From JAOUEA01 sp963810945 (GTDB lineage Bacteria > Actinomycetota > UBA4738 > HRBIN12), in assembly GCA_963810945.1 (NCBI GenBank), contig CAWEPI010000014.1:62001-126000 (forward strand): 64,000 nucleotides of DNA, read 5' to 3'. Below, piece after piece: positions 27,068-36,000 of the stretch (its first letter is position 1; every line of letters begins with the position of its first letter). The position numbers and the translations under genes were made by a program. The notes below the pieces were generated by a model, which did not search any database, had not been told where the DNA came from, and saw nothing but the letters and a program-made list of their open reading frames with translations.

Positions 27068-28027
27068 ATGAGTTCCCCCCGAACCCTGGTCCTCGTCGCC
27101 CTGGTGGCGGCATCGCTCGTGCCTGCCCTGCCCGGCGCCGCGACGGTCCAGAGCCACCGGCACCCCGCGATCACGCTCTCCCGCACCGTAGGGCCGGTGG
27201 GGGCGAAGGTGGGCGTGCACGGCTCGGGCTTCGCCCATCGCACGCGCGTCTCCGTGCGGTTCCGCGACGCGGTGCGAGGCGTCGTGGAGGTGGCGTCGAC
27301 GCGGACCACCAAGGGGGGGACGTTCTCGGTGCGGTTCACCGTGCCGCCCAACCCGGGCGGGGGACATGCCGTCTTCGCCGTGGATGACCACCATCGACGC
27401 TCGAACAGCGTCACGTTCACGATCCGGGCACGCGTCGCCGCGGGTCCGGCGGGCGTGGCCCCCTACGACCGCGTGTGTGCCCAGCTCGGCCTGCAGCCCA
27501 AGGGGCGATACACGACGACCTTCCGGCTCTCCGGGTATCCGGCCCGCGAGCACATCCGGATCTTCCTCCTGACGCCGGACGGGACGACCGTGACCGCCAA
27601 GGTGGTCCAGACGGACCGCTTCGGCTCGGCCGCGGGCAGCTACGTGCAGCCCGACGTCCCGTCGGGCCCGTACAAGGTGCGCACGTCCTCCCCCACCGAT
27701 CGCTTCCCCACGAGCGTGCGGATCTTCTCGACGTGGTACACGTGCTACGCCTTCTCGGGGACCGCGCGGCCGATGCACTGGCGCGTCGACGGCGTGGGGT
27801 TCCTCCCGGGCACCACGGTCCGGCTGATGTGGAGCGGGACCGGGCACGGGCACAACCCCATCTTCACCACGGTCGTCCGGGCCGACGGAAGCTTCGGCGT
27901 CGACGCGTTCACGACGCCCTGCGCTCCGCACCCGGGCCGGTACACGGTGCGCACGATCGGCACCGACGGGCAAGGGCGACCCGTCTTCGTCCGCACCCGG
28001 AACCGGTTGCGCACCTCTTGCGGCTGA
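27068..28027 (+). CDS. Secreted protein with IPT/TIG-like beta domains
   Basis: A Sec signal peptide (residues 1-~27, ending PGAAT) is followed by about 290 residues of beta-sandwich-like sequence. The start of the first domain (ITLSRTVGPVGAKVGVHGSG) is the typical opening of an IPT/TIG or surface-adhesion repeat, and the later segment MHWRVDGVGFLPGTTVRLMW has the same character. Four Cys residues in the C-terminal half could form two disulfides. ATG 27068 follows GGGGG; a GATACT box 7 nt upstream may drive leaderless transcription. Function unknown, probably cell-surface. Confidence 0.65.
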   Translation: MSSPRTLVLVALVAASLVPALPGAATVQSHRHPAITLSRTVGPVGAKVGVHGSGFAHRTRVSVRFRDAVRGVVEVASTRTTKGGTFSVRFTVPPNPGGGHAVFAVDDHHRRSNSVTFTIRARVAAGPAGVAPYDRVCAQLGLQPKGRYTTTFRLSGYPAREHIRIFLLTPDGTTVTAKVVQTDRFGSAAGSYVQPDVPSGPYKVRTSSPTDRFPTSVRIFSTWYTCYAFSGTARPMHWRVDGVGFLPGTTVRLMWSGTGHGHNPIFTTVVRADGSFGVDAFTTPCAPHPGRYTVRTIGTDGQGRPVFVRTRNRLRTSCG

Positions 28028-28115
28028 GGCGGACGACGGCTCTCAGATGTGACGCTGATGTGGAGACCGGGCTGTGCCTCCCACACCGGCGCCTCCTTGC
28101 AGGTACAAAGGATGC

Positions 28116-28295
28116 ATGGATCGCACCGACGTATTGGCGCTGATGGCGTCGCCTTCATCCCCCAACGACATCGCCTCCGCCTTCACCGCCGCCCGCGCTT
28201 GGCTCGCCGAGCACCCCGAGGACGAAGCGGTACGCAGCGCCGTCCAGGAGCTCGCCCGCAAGGAACGCGAGCACTGGGGTCTCTCCTACATCTAG
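28116..28295 (+). CDS. Small soluble protein of unknown function
   Basis: A 59-residue, probably helical protein (MDRTDVLALMASPSSPNDIA at the N-terminus, ending KEREHWGLSYI). AAAGGA precedes ATG 28116. It has no membrane segment and no recognised domain. Its stop lies 7 bp from the end of the convergent VWA gene. Confidence 0.5.
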   Translation: MDRTDVLALMASPSSPNDIASAFTAARAWLAEHPEDEAVRSAVQELARKEREHWGLSYI

Positions 28296-28302
28296 CGGCG
28301 TC

Positions 28303-29226
28303 TCACTCGCGACGCGAGAGCACCGAGGCCGCGAGACCGGCCGCGAGCAGCAGCGCGGCAGCCAGGATGAGGTAGAGCCTCCCGGAGCCCCCCACCGCCA
28401 GGTCGTACGAGAGCCGCGATCCCAGCGTCCGGTAGATCCCCGTGAGCTGATCGGCCGATCGGGCGCTGAACGACTGGGCCCCAGTGGTTCCGGCCAGGTC
28501 TCCGAGCAGCGAGGTCCCTTCGGCCGCCGGGTTCGGGCCGGTCGAGGGACCCTTGGATGCCGAGGGTTCGGAGCCCGTGATCGCCACCGTGAAGACCGGC
28601 ACGCCCATGTCCCGCGCGCGCGTCGCGGCCTCGGTGGGCGTCACCTCGCTCCCCGTGTCCTCTCCGTCGGAAAGCAGCACCACCGCCGAGGCGCCCTGCC
28701 CTTGGGCCACGATCGTGTCGAGCGCCGTCGAGAGGCCGTCGCCGATCACCGTGCCCCGGCTCGTGGTGAGCCCCTGCAGCGCGGCGGCGACCTCGCCTCG
28801 GTCGGCGGTGGGCGTCACCAGGACGCTGGACTTGCCGGCGAAGGTGACCACGCCGATCTTGAACCCCGCCGGCAGCTGGTCGATGAACGTCCGGGCCGCC
28901 CCCTCCGCCGCCGTGAGTCGGTCGGGCTGCACGTCGGTGGCGTCCATCGAGTCGGACACGTCCAGGGCGAGGATCACGGTCCCCTGGCCGACCTGCTTGC
29001 TCAGACGGAACTGGCCGAACGCGAGCGCCAGGCAGGCGCCGGCCCCCAACAGGAGGATCATGGGGACCAGCGTGGCCATCCTGAACACGCCACGCCGGGA
29101 GATCGCCTCCGCCCCGTAGCGCTTGCGGAGTCGACGCTGCTTCGCGACCTTCGGCAACGTGTACAACAGCACCGCCGCCACGGTCACGGCGGCCCAGGCG
29201 ATGATCACGGCCTCGGAGAAGCTCAT
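28303..29226 (-). CDS. Membrane-anchored von Willebrand factor A domain protein (BatA-like)
   Basis: The protein has two N-terminal membrane helices (about residues 6-24 and 51-71), a VWA domain (about 84-270) and a C-terminal helix (about 283-302). The MIDAS motif is complete: DVSDS (residues 89-93), a Thr in SRGTVIGDG and an Asp in LLSDGEDTG. The organisation resembles BatA/BatB proteins of the MoxR-associated systems, which act in folding or oxidative-stress responses. No moxR gene is adjacent. Ligand unknown. Confidence 0.8.
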   Translation of the reverse strand: MSFSEAVIIAWAAVTVAAVLLYTLPKVAKQRRLRKRYGAEAISRRGVFRMATLVPMILLLGAGACLALAFGQFRLSKQVGQGTVILALDVSDSMDATDVQPDRLTAAEGAARTFIDQLPAGFKIGVVTFAGKSSVLVTPTADRGEVAAALQGLTTSRGTVIGDGLSTALDTIVAQGQGASAVVLLSDGEDTGSEVTPTEAATRARDMGVPVFTVAITGSEPSASKGPSTGPNPAAEGTSLLGDLAGTTGAQSFSARSADQLTGIYRTLGSRLSYDLAVGGSGRLYLILAAALLLAAGLAASVLSRRE

Positions 29227-29287
29227 GCTGCCCTATCGGCGCGTCGGGAGGCGGGACTGAGCCTCCGAGCACACCCTTATGGGAGGG

Positions 29288-29293
29288 TACGCT
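29288..29293 (+). promoter_or_regulatory. -10 box of leaderless ybaK-like mRNA
   Basis: TACGCT ends 7 nt before ATG 29301. Confidence 0.6.
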
Positions 29294-29300
29294 GCGAGGC

Positions 29301-29771
29301 ATGGACCTCGAGACCCGCGCGACGAAGGCCCTCGACGCGTCGGAGCTGACCTTCACCGTCGTCCGCACCGATCGACCTGGCGATGCCAGCGAGAGTGCTG
29401 CGCTGCAAGGTATCCGACTGGATCAGCTCCTGCGCACGATCGTGGTGCGACGCGGGGACGGCGACTACGTGTTCGTGCTCGTGCCCGGCGGCAGACAGAT
29501 CGACTGGCCCAAGCTGCGCGCCCACCTGGGTGTGCATCGCGTCTCCCTCCCCGATGAGGAGGAGGCCAAGGCGGCGACCGGCTACGAACGGGGGGCCATC
29601 ACGCCGCTCGGATCGACCACGGCCTGGCCCGTGGTGGCGGACGCCACGATCGGCGGGCAGGGCACCGTGGCGATCGGCGGCGGGGCCCGGGGCGTCAACA
29701 TCCACGCCGCTGCGGCGGACCTGCTCGCATCCTTGGGGGCCGTCTCCGCCGAGGTCACGAAGCCCCAGTAG
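29301..29771 (+). CDS. YbaK/EbsC-family aminoacyl-tRNA deacylase
   Basis: A 156-residue member of the YbaK/ProX superfamily, which hydrolyses mischarged tRNAs such as Cys-tRNA(Pro). The N-terminal TKALDASELTFTVVR, the central residues in LRTIVVRRGDGDYVFVLVPG and a GAITPLGS motif near residue 97 match the family. The leaderless signature TACGCT lies 7 nt before ATG 29301. Confidence 0.85.
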   Translation: MDLETRATKALDASELTFTVVRTDRPGDASESAALQGIRLDQLLRTIVVRRGDGDYVFVLVPGGRQIDWPKLRAHLGVHRVSLPDEEEAKAATGYERGAITPLGSTTAWPVVADATIGGQGTVAIGGGARGVNIHAAAADLLASLGAVSAEVTKPQ

Positions 29772-29774
29772 CCC

Positions 29775-30590
29775 TCAGGACCCCCCCGCGCCGGCACCGC
29801 GGACGACGACGGCTCCCGCCCCGCATGCGGCCGCGAACGCGACGGCGTCGGCGACCGACCGTCCGGAGCCGAGCGCGTAGGTCAATCCCGCGGCGAACGA
29901 GTCCCCCGCGCCGTACGTGTCGACGATCGGCCCGGGCGGAGGGACGGCCGAGAAGCGGCCCTCGTTCCCGTCGGACGTCCGGAACGATCCCCCGTCGGTG
30001 CCCTCCGTTCGGACGAGCAACGGCACCGACCACGGCAGCGCCTCGATGCTGACCGCCTCGGCCGGATCGCGGGCACTCCCCACCAGCGCGTCGGGCACGA
30101 CGTCGGCCGCGATGAGCTGGGCGAGCACGCGCGTGGTGACGACGAGCGTACGCGCACGCCGGGCCGCCGCGAACGCGCCGGGGTCTCCCGCCGTCACGTA
30201 CACCGCGTCCGTGCGCCCGAGGTGCTCCCACTGGATGGGGTCGGAGGCGGCCGGCTCCAGGCGCTCGCCCAGCGTCGTGATGGTGCGCTCTCCGTTCTGA
30301 TCGATCAGCGTCATGGCGCGGCGTGTGGGCGCGGAGCGCACGGCGGCGTGGACCTCGACGCCCATCGCCCGCAACCCGCGCACCATCCGCTCACCGCGTT
30401 CGTCGTCGCCCACGGCGGTGAAGAACTCGCAAGCTCCGGCGAGCGCCGCCAGCCGCATGGCCGCGACGGCGCCGCCGCCGCCGGGCTCCTCCCACCCCTC
30501 GGTAGCGTGCGCGATGCCACCGGGCGGCGGCACGCGATCGACCCGTCCGAACTCGATCCACTCGACATGACCCACCACCGCCACCCGCAT
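29775..30590 (-). CDS. PfkB-family carbohydrate kinase
   Basis: A ribokinase-fold sugar or nucleoside kinase of ~271 residues. The diagnostic C-terminal motif is DTYGAGDSFAAGL, with Asp as catalytic base and Gly-Ala-Gly forming the anion hole; the N-terminal part has GGGGAVAAMRLA, the usual substrate-binding GG motif. Two ATGs occur at the start; the one at 30590 has TATCGT 7 nt upstream and is preferred. The substrate is not identifiable. It is a short member of the family. Confidence 0.82.
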   Translation of the reverse strand: MRVAVVGHVEWIEFGRVDRVPPPGGIAHATEGWEEPGGGGAVAAMRLAALAGACEFFTAVGDDERGERMVRGLRAMGVEVHAAVRSAPTRRAMTLIDQNGERTITTLGERLEPAASDPIQWEHLGRTDAVYVTAGDPGAFAAARRARTLVVTTRVLAQLIAADVVPDALVGSARDPAEAVSIEALPWSVPLLVRTEGTDGGSFRTSDGNEGRFSAVPPPGPIVDTYGAGDSFAAGLTYALGSGRSVADAVAFAAACGAGAVVVRGAGAGGS

Positions 30591-30597
30591 CATCGCG

Positions 30598-30603
30598 ACG
30601 ATA
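30598..30603 (-). promoter_or_regulatory. -10 box of leaderless PfkB kinase mRNA
   Basis: TATCGT on the minus strand, 7 nt before ATG 30590. Confidence 0.5.
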
Positions 30604-30702
30604 CCCCGCGACGGGGAGGGACCGGTCGAGGATGTGTTGCGAGTGAGCCTGGGGGTACCACCCGGTGTGCCGCCCGTGGCAGGATGGCCGAGGAGGGGAT
30701 CG

Positions 30703-32802
30703 ATGGACCAGATGGCTACCGGGTCGGCGGAGCGAGGGGCGAAACCTCAGGTGGGCGGTGAACGCCACCGGCGCCGCCCGACGGGCACACCGCCGCCGCT
30801 GCCACGATCCATCGGGATCACCGGCAAGATCTGGTTGGTCGTCATGTTCGTGATGGTCGTGGCCGGCGCCCTATGGCTCCGGCTCGCCCCGTACGTGATC
30901 GACCACATCGACGGGTTCCTCCTCCGACCGGCGGCCGAGCTCCGCACATCCTGGCTCGATGCGTTCGCCCGCTGGATCAACACCACGACCTCGCACTGGG
31001 GTCTCGCGATCGTGGGTCTGGGAACGGTCGTGTTGCTCATCATCTTCCGCCGATTCCGACATCTGATCATCCTGCTCATCAGCCTGGCGCTCGTGGAGCT
31101 CGCGGTCCAGCTCACCACGGTGATCATCGACAGGCCGCGGCCGTGGGGCGTGACGCAGATCGCCGGATGGGAGGGGTCCGCCGCCCCCTCGCTCCCGGTG
31201 GCCGCCCTCACGGCGGTCCTGGTGAGCATGATCTTCACGCTCGTTCCCGCCGGCCGGCTGCGGTGGCACGCCAAGATCACGGTGGCCGTCCTGGTGTTCT
31301 GTCTGGCCGCTGCGCGGGTGCTCCTGGGCATCGATTCCCCGAGCGACGTCCTGCTCGGTGCCGTGATCGGGGTGGCGATCCCCGTTTCGATGTTCCGCAC
31401 GTTCGCGCCCAGCGACGTCTACCCGGTCCGGTACGGCAAGCACGGGAAGTCGGCGCACCTCGACGTCACCGGAGCGCGGGGTGAGGCGATCCGGCTCGCG
31501 GTCCACGATCAGCTCGGTTACCGCATCCTCGAGATGGAGCCCGTCGGGCTGGAGGGGTCGGGCGGCTCGACGCCGCTCCGCATGCGCGTGATCGACGAGG
31601 AACGAGGGACCGAGCGCGAGATCTTCGCGAAGCTCTATGCCAAGAGCCACGTCCGTGCCGACCGGTGGTACAAGCTCGGGCGCACGATGCTCTACGGCAG
31701 CCTCGAGGACGAGAAGCCGTTCCAGACCGTCCGCCGGTTCGTGGAGTACGAGGACTACACGCTACGGCTGCTCGGTGAGTACGGCTTCCCGACGCCGGAG
31801 GCCCTCGGCATCGTCGAGATCACCCCCGAACGCGAGTACCTCATCGCGATGGAATTCTTCGAGGGGGCCGTGGAGATCGGGGAGGCCGAGGTCGACGAGC
31901 GCGTCGTCGATCAGGGGCTGCAGATCATCCGGCGCATGTGGGACGTGGGGCTGGCGCACCGCGACGTGAAGCCGGCCAACCTCATGGTCCTCGACGACGA
32001 CCTCAAGGTGATCGACGTCTTCTTCGTCCAGGTGCGCCCCTCGCCATGGCGGCAGGCGGTCGACCTCGCCAACATGATGCTGGTGCTCGCGTTGCGATCC
32101 GACGCCGAGACGGTCTATCGGCACGCGCTGAACTACTTCACCCCCGACGAGCTCGCTGAGGCCTTCGCGGCCGCGCGCGGCGTCGCGAGCCCCACCCAGC
32201 TCCACGCGTACCTGAAGCGCGACGGCCGCGATCTCCTCGCACAGTTCCGCGCGATGACGCCGCAACGCAAGCCCATCTCCGTCCAACGCTGGAGCGTGCG
32301 ACGCGTGCTGCTGATCGTCGTCACGCTGCTCGTGGTGGTGTTCACGGTGATGACCGGGATCCAGCTGTTCCTGCCCAACAAGGAACAGATCGAGGCGCCG
32401 ATATGTGGGGTGAACCGCGCCATGTACCTGATGGCGCAGGCGGTGCCGACGGCCGAGCAACTCCCCTGCATCGAGGAGGTCCCGATCGGATGGAGCGTCG
32501 AGACGGCGACCGCGCGCGACGGGAAGGCCCTCTTCGCGCTGAGCGTGGGCACACCCGACAGCCGGCCCGTGGTCACCGTGACGCTCACGGAGGCATGTCC
32601 CCCCGGTCAGCCCGGCACCCAGCAGATCGAGGCTGAAGGAGGGTGCGTGTCGTACTCCTCGCGCCTGCCCGTCGGCACCCTCCGCGTGCCGAGCTTCATC
32701 GTCGGAGAGGGTCTCTCCTTCATGGCCCGATCCGAACTGGCTGATGCTCTCGCCGCCGACGAGGATCTGAAGTTGTGCGGCGCGGGCGTGAACTGCGACT
32801 AG
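30703..32802 (+). CDS. Membrane fusion: degenerate PAP2-phosphatase-like core, HRD-type kinase domain and extracytoplasmic Cys domain
   Basis: This 699-residue protein has a basic N-terminus, about five helices (residues 42-62, 98-115, 120-140, 163-183, 191-232), a cytoplasmic kinase-like domain (about 250-520), a last helix (about 533-555) and an extracytoplasmic C-terminal domain with six Cys. The membrane part looks like PAP2 (DRPRPWGV at 143-150 and ARVLLGIDSPSD at 204-215), but both catalytic histidines are gone: the PSGH region reads PSLPVAA and the SRxxxxxH region has Asp211. The kinase keeps EIFAKLY (Lys310), HRDVKPANLM (419-428) and a metal-binding Asp in VIDVFF. It is a dead phosphatase core fused to a probably active kinase; the substrate is unknown. 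AGGAGGGG lies 4 nt before ATG 30703. Confidence 0.75.
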   Translation: MDQMATGSAERGAKPQVGGERHRRRPTGTPPPLPRSIGITGKIWLVVMFVMVVAGALWLRLAPYVIDHIDGFLLRPAAELRTSWLDAFARWINTTTSHWGLAIVGLGTVVLLIIFRRFRHLIILLISLALVELAVQLTTVIIDRPRPWGVTQIAGWEGSAAPSLPVAALTAVLVSMIFTLVPAGRLRWHAKITVAVLVFCLAAARVLLGIDSPSDVLLGAVIGVAIPVSMFRTFAPSDVYPVRYGKHGKSAHLDVTGARGEAIRLAVHDQLGYRILEMEPVGLEGSGGSTPLRMRVIDEERGTEREIFAKLYAKSHVRADRWYKLGRTMLYGSLEDEKPFQTVRRFVEYEDYTLRLLGEYGFPTPEALGIVEITPEREYLIAMEFFEGAVEIGEAEVDERVVDQGLQIIRRMWDVGLAHRDVKPANLMVLDDDLKVIDVFFVQVRPSPWRQAVDLANMMLVLALRSDAETVYRHALNYFTPDELAEAFAAARGVASPTQLHAYLKRDGRDLLAQFRAMTPQRKPISVQRWSVRRVLLIVVTLLVVVFTVMTGIQLFLPNKEQIEAPICGVNRAMYLMAQAVPTAEQLPCIEEVPIGWSVETATARDGKALFALSVGTPDSRPVVTVTLTEACPPGQPGTQQIEAEGGCVSYSSRLPVGTLRVPSFIVGEGLSFMARSELADALAADEDLKLCGAGVNCD

Positions 32803-32909
32803 GCGGATCGTCGGAGGCCGTAAGGCTCATCGCCACGGCAGACGGTCCCCGTTCGGAGGGACCAAGGACCATTCGTCGCGGGCGTTCGACCCGACCTGGG
32901 CGGGCCGCG

Positions 32910-32938
32910 TTGACCCGCACGTTGCCCCCCGGTACAAG
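32910..32938 (+). promoter_or_regulatory. Promoter with -35 and -10 for the giant secreted protein gene
   Basis: TTGACC (32910-32915), a 17-bp spacer and TACAAG (32933-32938) form a near-consensus vegetative promoter. The transcript would have a leader of ~100 nt containing a hairpin (GACTACG pairing with CGTAGTC, about 32947-32967) and a G-rich stretch before TTG 33045. The rest of the 242-bp gap has another hairpin (GGTCCC/GGGACC) and no gene. Confidence 0.5.
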
Positions 32939-33044
32939 GGGATACCGACTACGTCCCCCGGCGTAGTCCTCCCCCGACGCCCCATCGCACGGCGGGGGGA
33001 CAACGAGCGATGCCGGTCGCCCGGAACCAGGAGCCAGGGCCACG

Positions 33045-36000
33045 TTGCACGAGCGTCTACGCCTTCCCCTCGCCCTCGTGGCCGTGGTCGCGCTCCTCGC
33101 CGTGCGCGCCCCGGCCGCCGGGGCGCTGCCATCGGTCCAACCGTCCGTCGGGTACGGGGTCGACGGCCCGGTCCGCGCGATGGCGGAGGTGGGCAACCTG
33201 ATCTGGCTCGGCGGCTCCTTCGGCGAGATCCAGGATCAGGCCGGCAACGCCGTGGCGCCCGCGTCGGGGCTCGCGGCCTTCGACGCGGCCTCGGGGACGG
33301 CCGTCACCTCGATCCACCTGCCGCAGCTGAGCTGGAACGGAGGGACGGCTACCGTCTACGACCTCTCGGCGGCGCCCGACGGCACCCTCTACCTCGCGGG
33401 GGACTTCGACGCGGTGGACGGCATCCAGCGTTGGAACGCGGCGGCCATCGACGCGTCGACGGGGGCGCTCCTGCCGTTCGCGCCGCACGTCGAGTCGTCC
33501 ATGGTCGTCTACGCCTCGTCCTCAGCCGTCTACGTGGGTGGACAGTTCCTGCACGCCTACCGCCCCGACGGGAGCGCGCTCACGGGATGGAGCGTGCCCG
33601 AGGCCTGGGTGAGCCCGACCCTGCGCGCGCACACCACGTACCCGGACTTCCGTGACGTCACGCAGGTCGGGCAGGCGCTCGTCGTCGCGTGCGTCTGCGA
33701 CAAGATCTACGACGCCGCCCACCCCTCCCCCACCGGCGTGAACGTCAAGGCGGTGGTGCAGCTCGACGCCGCGACCGGCGTCGTGCTCCCCTGGGCTCCC
33801 GGCAACCTGCAGTTGGGGCCGTCCGGCGCGAGCACGTACGGGATCAGCGCCCTGACGCATGTCGATCCGGCCACCACGCAACGGGCCATCTACCTCGCTG
33901 CAGGAGGGAACGACTTCACCGCCGCGTACGACCTCGCCACCGGCGCGCAGCTGTGGAAGACCGACACGTCGGGATCGAGCCAGGCGGTCGCCTGGTATCA
34001 GGGCGCACTGGTCGTGGGAGGGCATTTCGACTGGAGCGAGTCCCCGCTCGCCGCCGGCTGCGGCGACAACGCGAACCCCGCGCCCGACTGCTACCACACC
34101 CCCAAGCTCACGGCGATGGACCCGGGAGACGGGCACGTGCTCCTCGTCGACGGTCAGCCGTGGAACCCCGTCTTGTGCTGCAAGTACAACGGCGTGTGGG
34201 CGCTCGCGGTCGGTCGCGACGACGCGACGCTCCACGTCGGCGGCGAGTTCACGAAGGCCGGAGGCGCCTGGGAGCTGGCGTCCGCCCCCGACACCTGGCG
34301 CCAGGTGGGCGGCGCGAAGGCGGGCAACTACGCGCACCTGCCCGGCCCCGCGGCCACCAGCCACCCGCTCACGGTGGCGAACGTCGACATCGGGGCGGGC
34401 TCGGGCATCGTCACGAGCGACGTGGGCGGGATCGCGTGCGGGACGGACTGCGACGCCGATCTCCCGCCAGGGACCTCGGTCACCCTGACGGCCGCGCCGG
34501 CCCCCGGCTACGCGTTCCTCAGCTGGGGTGGTGACTGCGACGGCACGGCCCTCGCGTGTCACCTCTCGATGGACGGGGCGCGCCACGCGACCGCCTCGTT
34601 CGGGGTGCCCACCTACCCGATCGTCGTGACCAAGGACGGGACGGGATCCGGCAAGGTCACGAGCGACGTCGGCGGGATCAACTGCGGGAGCACGTGCGCG
34701 GCGAGCCTGGCGACCGGGTCGTCGGTGACGCTCACGGCCACGGCGGTCACGGGCTCGGTCTTCACAGGCTGGGCAGGTGACTGCGCGGGAGCCGACCTCT
34801 CGTGCGTGCTCACGATCGACCGGGCCCACGCGGTGGTCGCCACCTTCGCGCCGGCGAAGCGTCTCACCCTCACGAAGGCCGGCGGCGGAGGCGGGACCGT
34901 CACGAGCTCGCCTGGGGGCCTCGACTGTGGGCCCGCCTGCTCGATCCCCTTCCCGATCGGTTCGATCGTGACACTGACGGCGACGCCGGACGCCAACTCG
35001 ACGTTCGCAGGATGGATCGGCAAGGACGCCGCGGCCTGCGCGGGCGCGGGGCCCTGCCAGGTGACCATGAGCGCCCAGCGCTCCGTGACGGCCGCCTTCG
35101 ACCCCATCGTGCATCGGTTGGCGACAGCCCTCGCGGGTGACGGGGCGGGCTCGGTCACGAGCGACCCCGTCGCGATCGCGTGTCCGGACACGTGCACCTA
35201 CGCGTTGCAGCAGGGCACCGTGGTGACGCTGACGGCGGTGGCCGAGGCCGGGTCCGTCTTCGCCGGGTGGACCGGAGACTGCGCCGGCACCGGACCTTGC
35301 AGCATCGTCCTCGACGCCGATCATGCGGTGACGGCCACCTTCACCGCCCTGCATCCGCTGTCGGTCCACCTCTCGGGCACCGGGGGCGGCCTCGTCGACG
35401 CCGACGTCGGCGGGATCGATTGCCCGGCGCGCTGCACGGCGGAGCTGCCCTCCGACACCGTCGCGCTCCTCACGGCCGCGCCCGACGCGGGCTCCGCATT
35501 CGCCGGGTGGGGAGGGGACTGCGCGGACGCGGGGACCGCGTCGACCTGCGAGGTGACGATGGGCCAGGAGCGCAACGTCGAGGCGATCTTCACCGCGGTG
35601 CACCACGGCCTCGGCGTGACCTTGGTCGGCGACGGCGCCGGCGGGGTCACGAGCGCACCCGACGGGATCGACTGCGGCGCCACGTGCGGCGCGGACCTCC
35701 GTCAGGGCACGAACGTGGTCCTCACGGCCACGCCGATCCTCGGCGCCACGTTCATAGGATGGGGCGGGGACTGCTCGGGCACGGGCGCCTGCCAGCTGAC
35801 GATGGACGGCGATCATGCGGTGACGGCGACGTTCCTCCCCGCGTACCAGGTCACGGTGTCGCCGGTGGGTGGAGGCGGCGGCATCGTCACCGACGGCGAT
35901 CCGAACGGGATCGTCTGCGGCACCACGTGCTCCAAGGGCTACCTCGAAGGCACGCTCGTGACGTTGCGTGCGACGGCCGACGCGGGGTCGGTCTTCGCGG

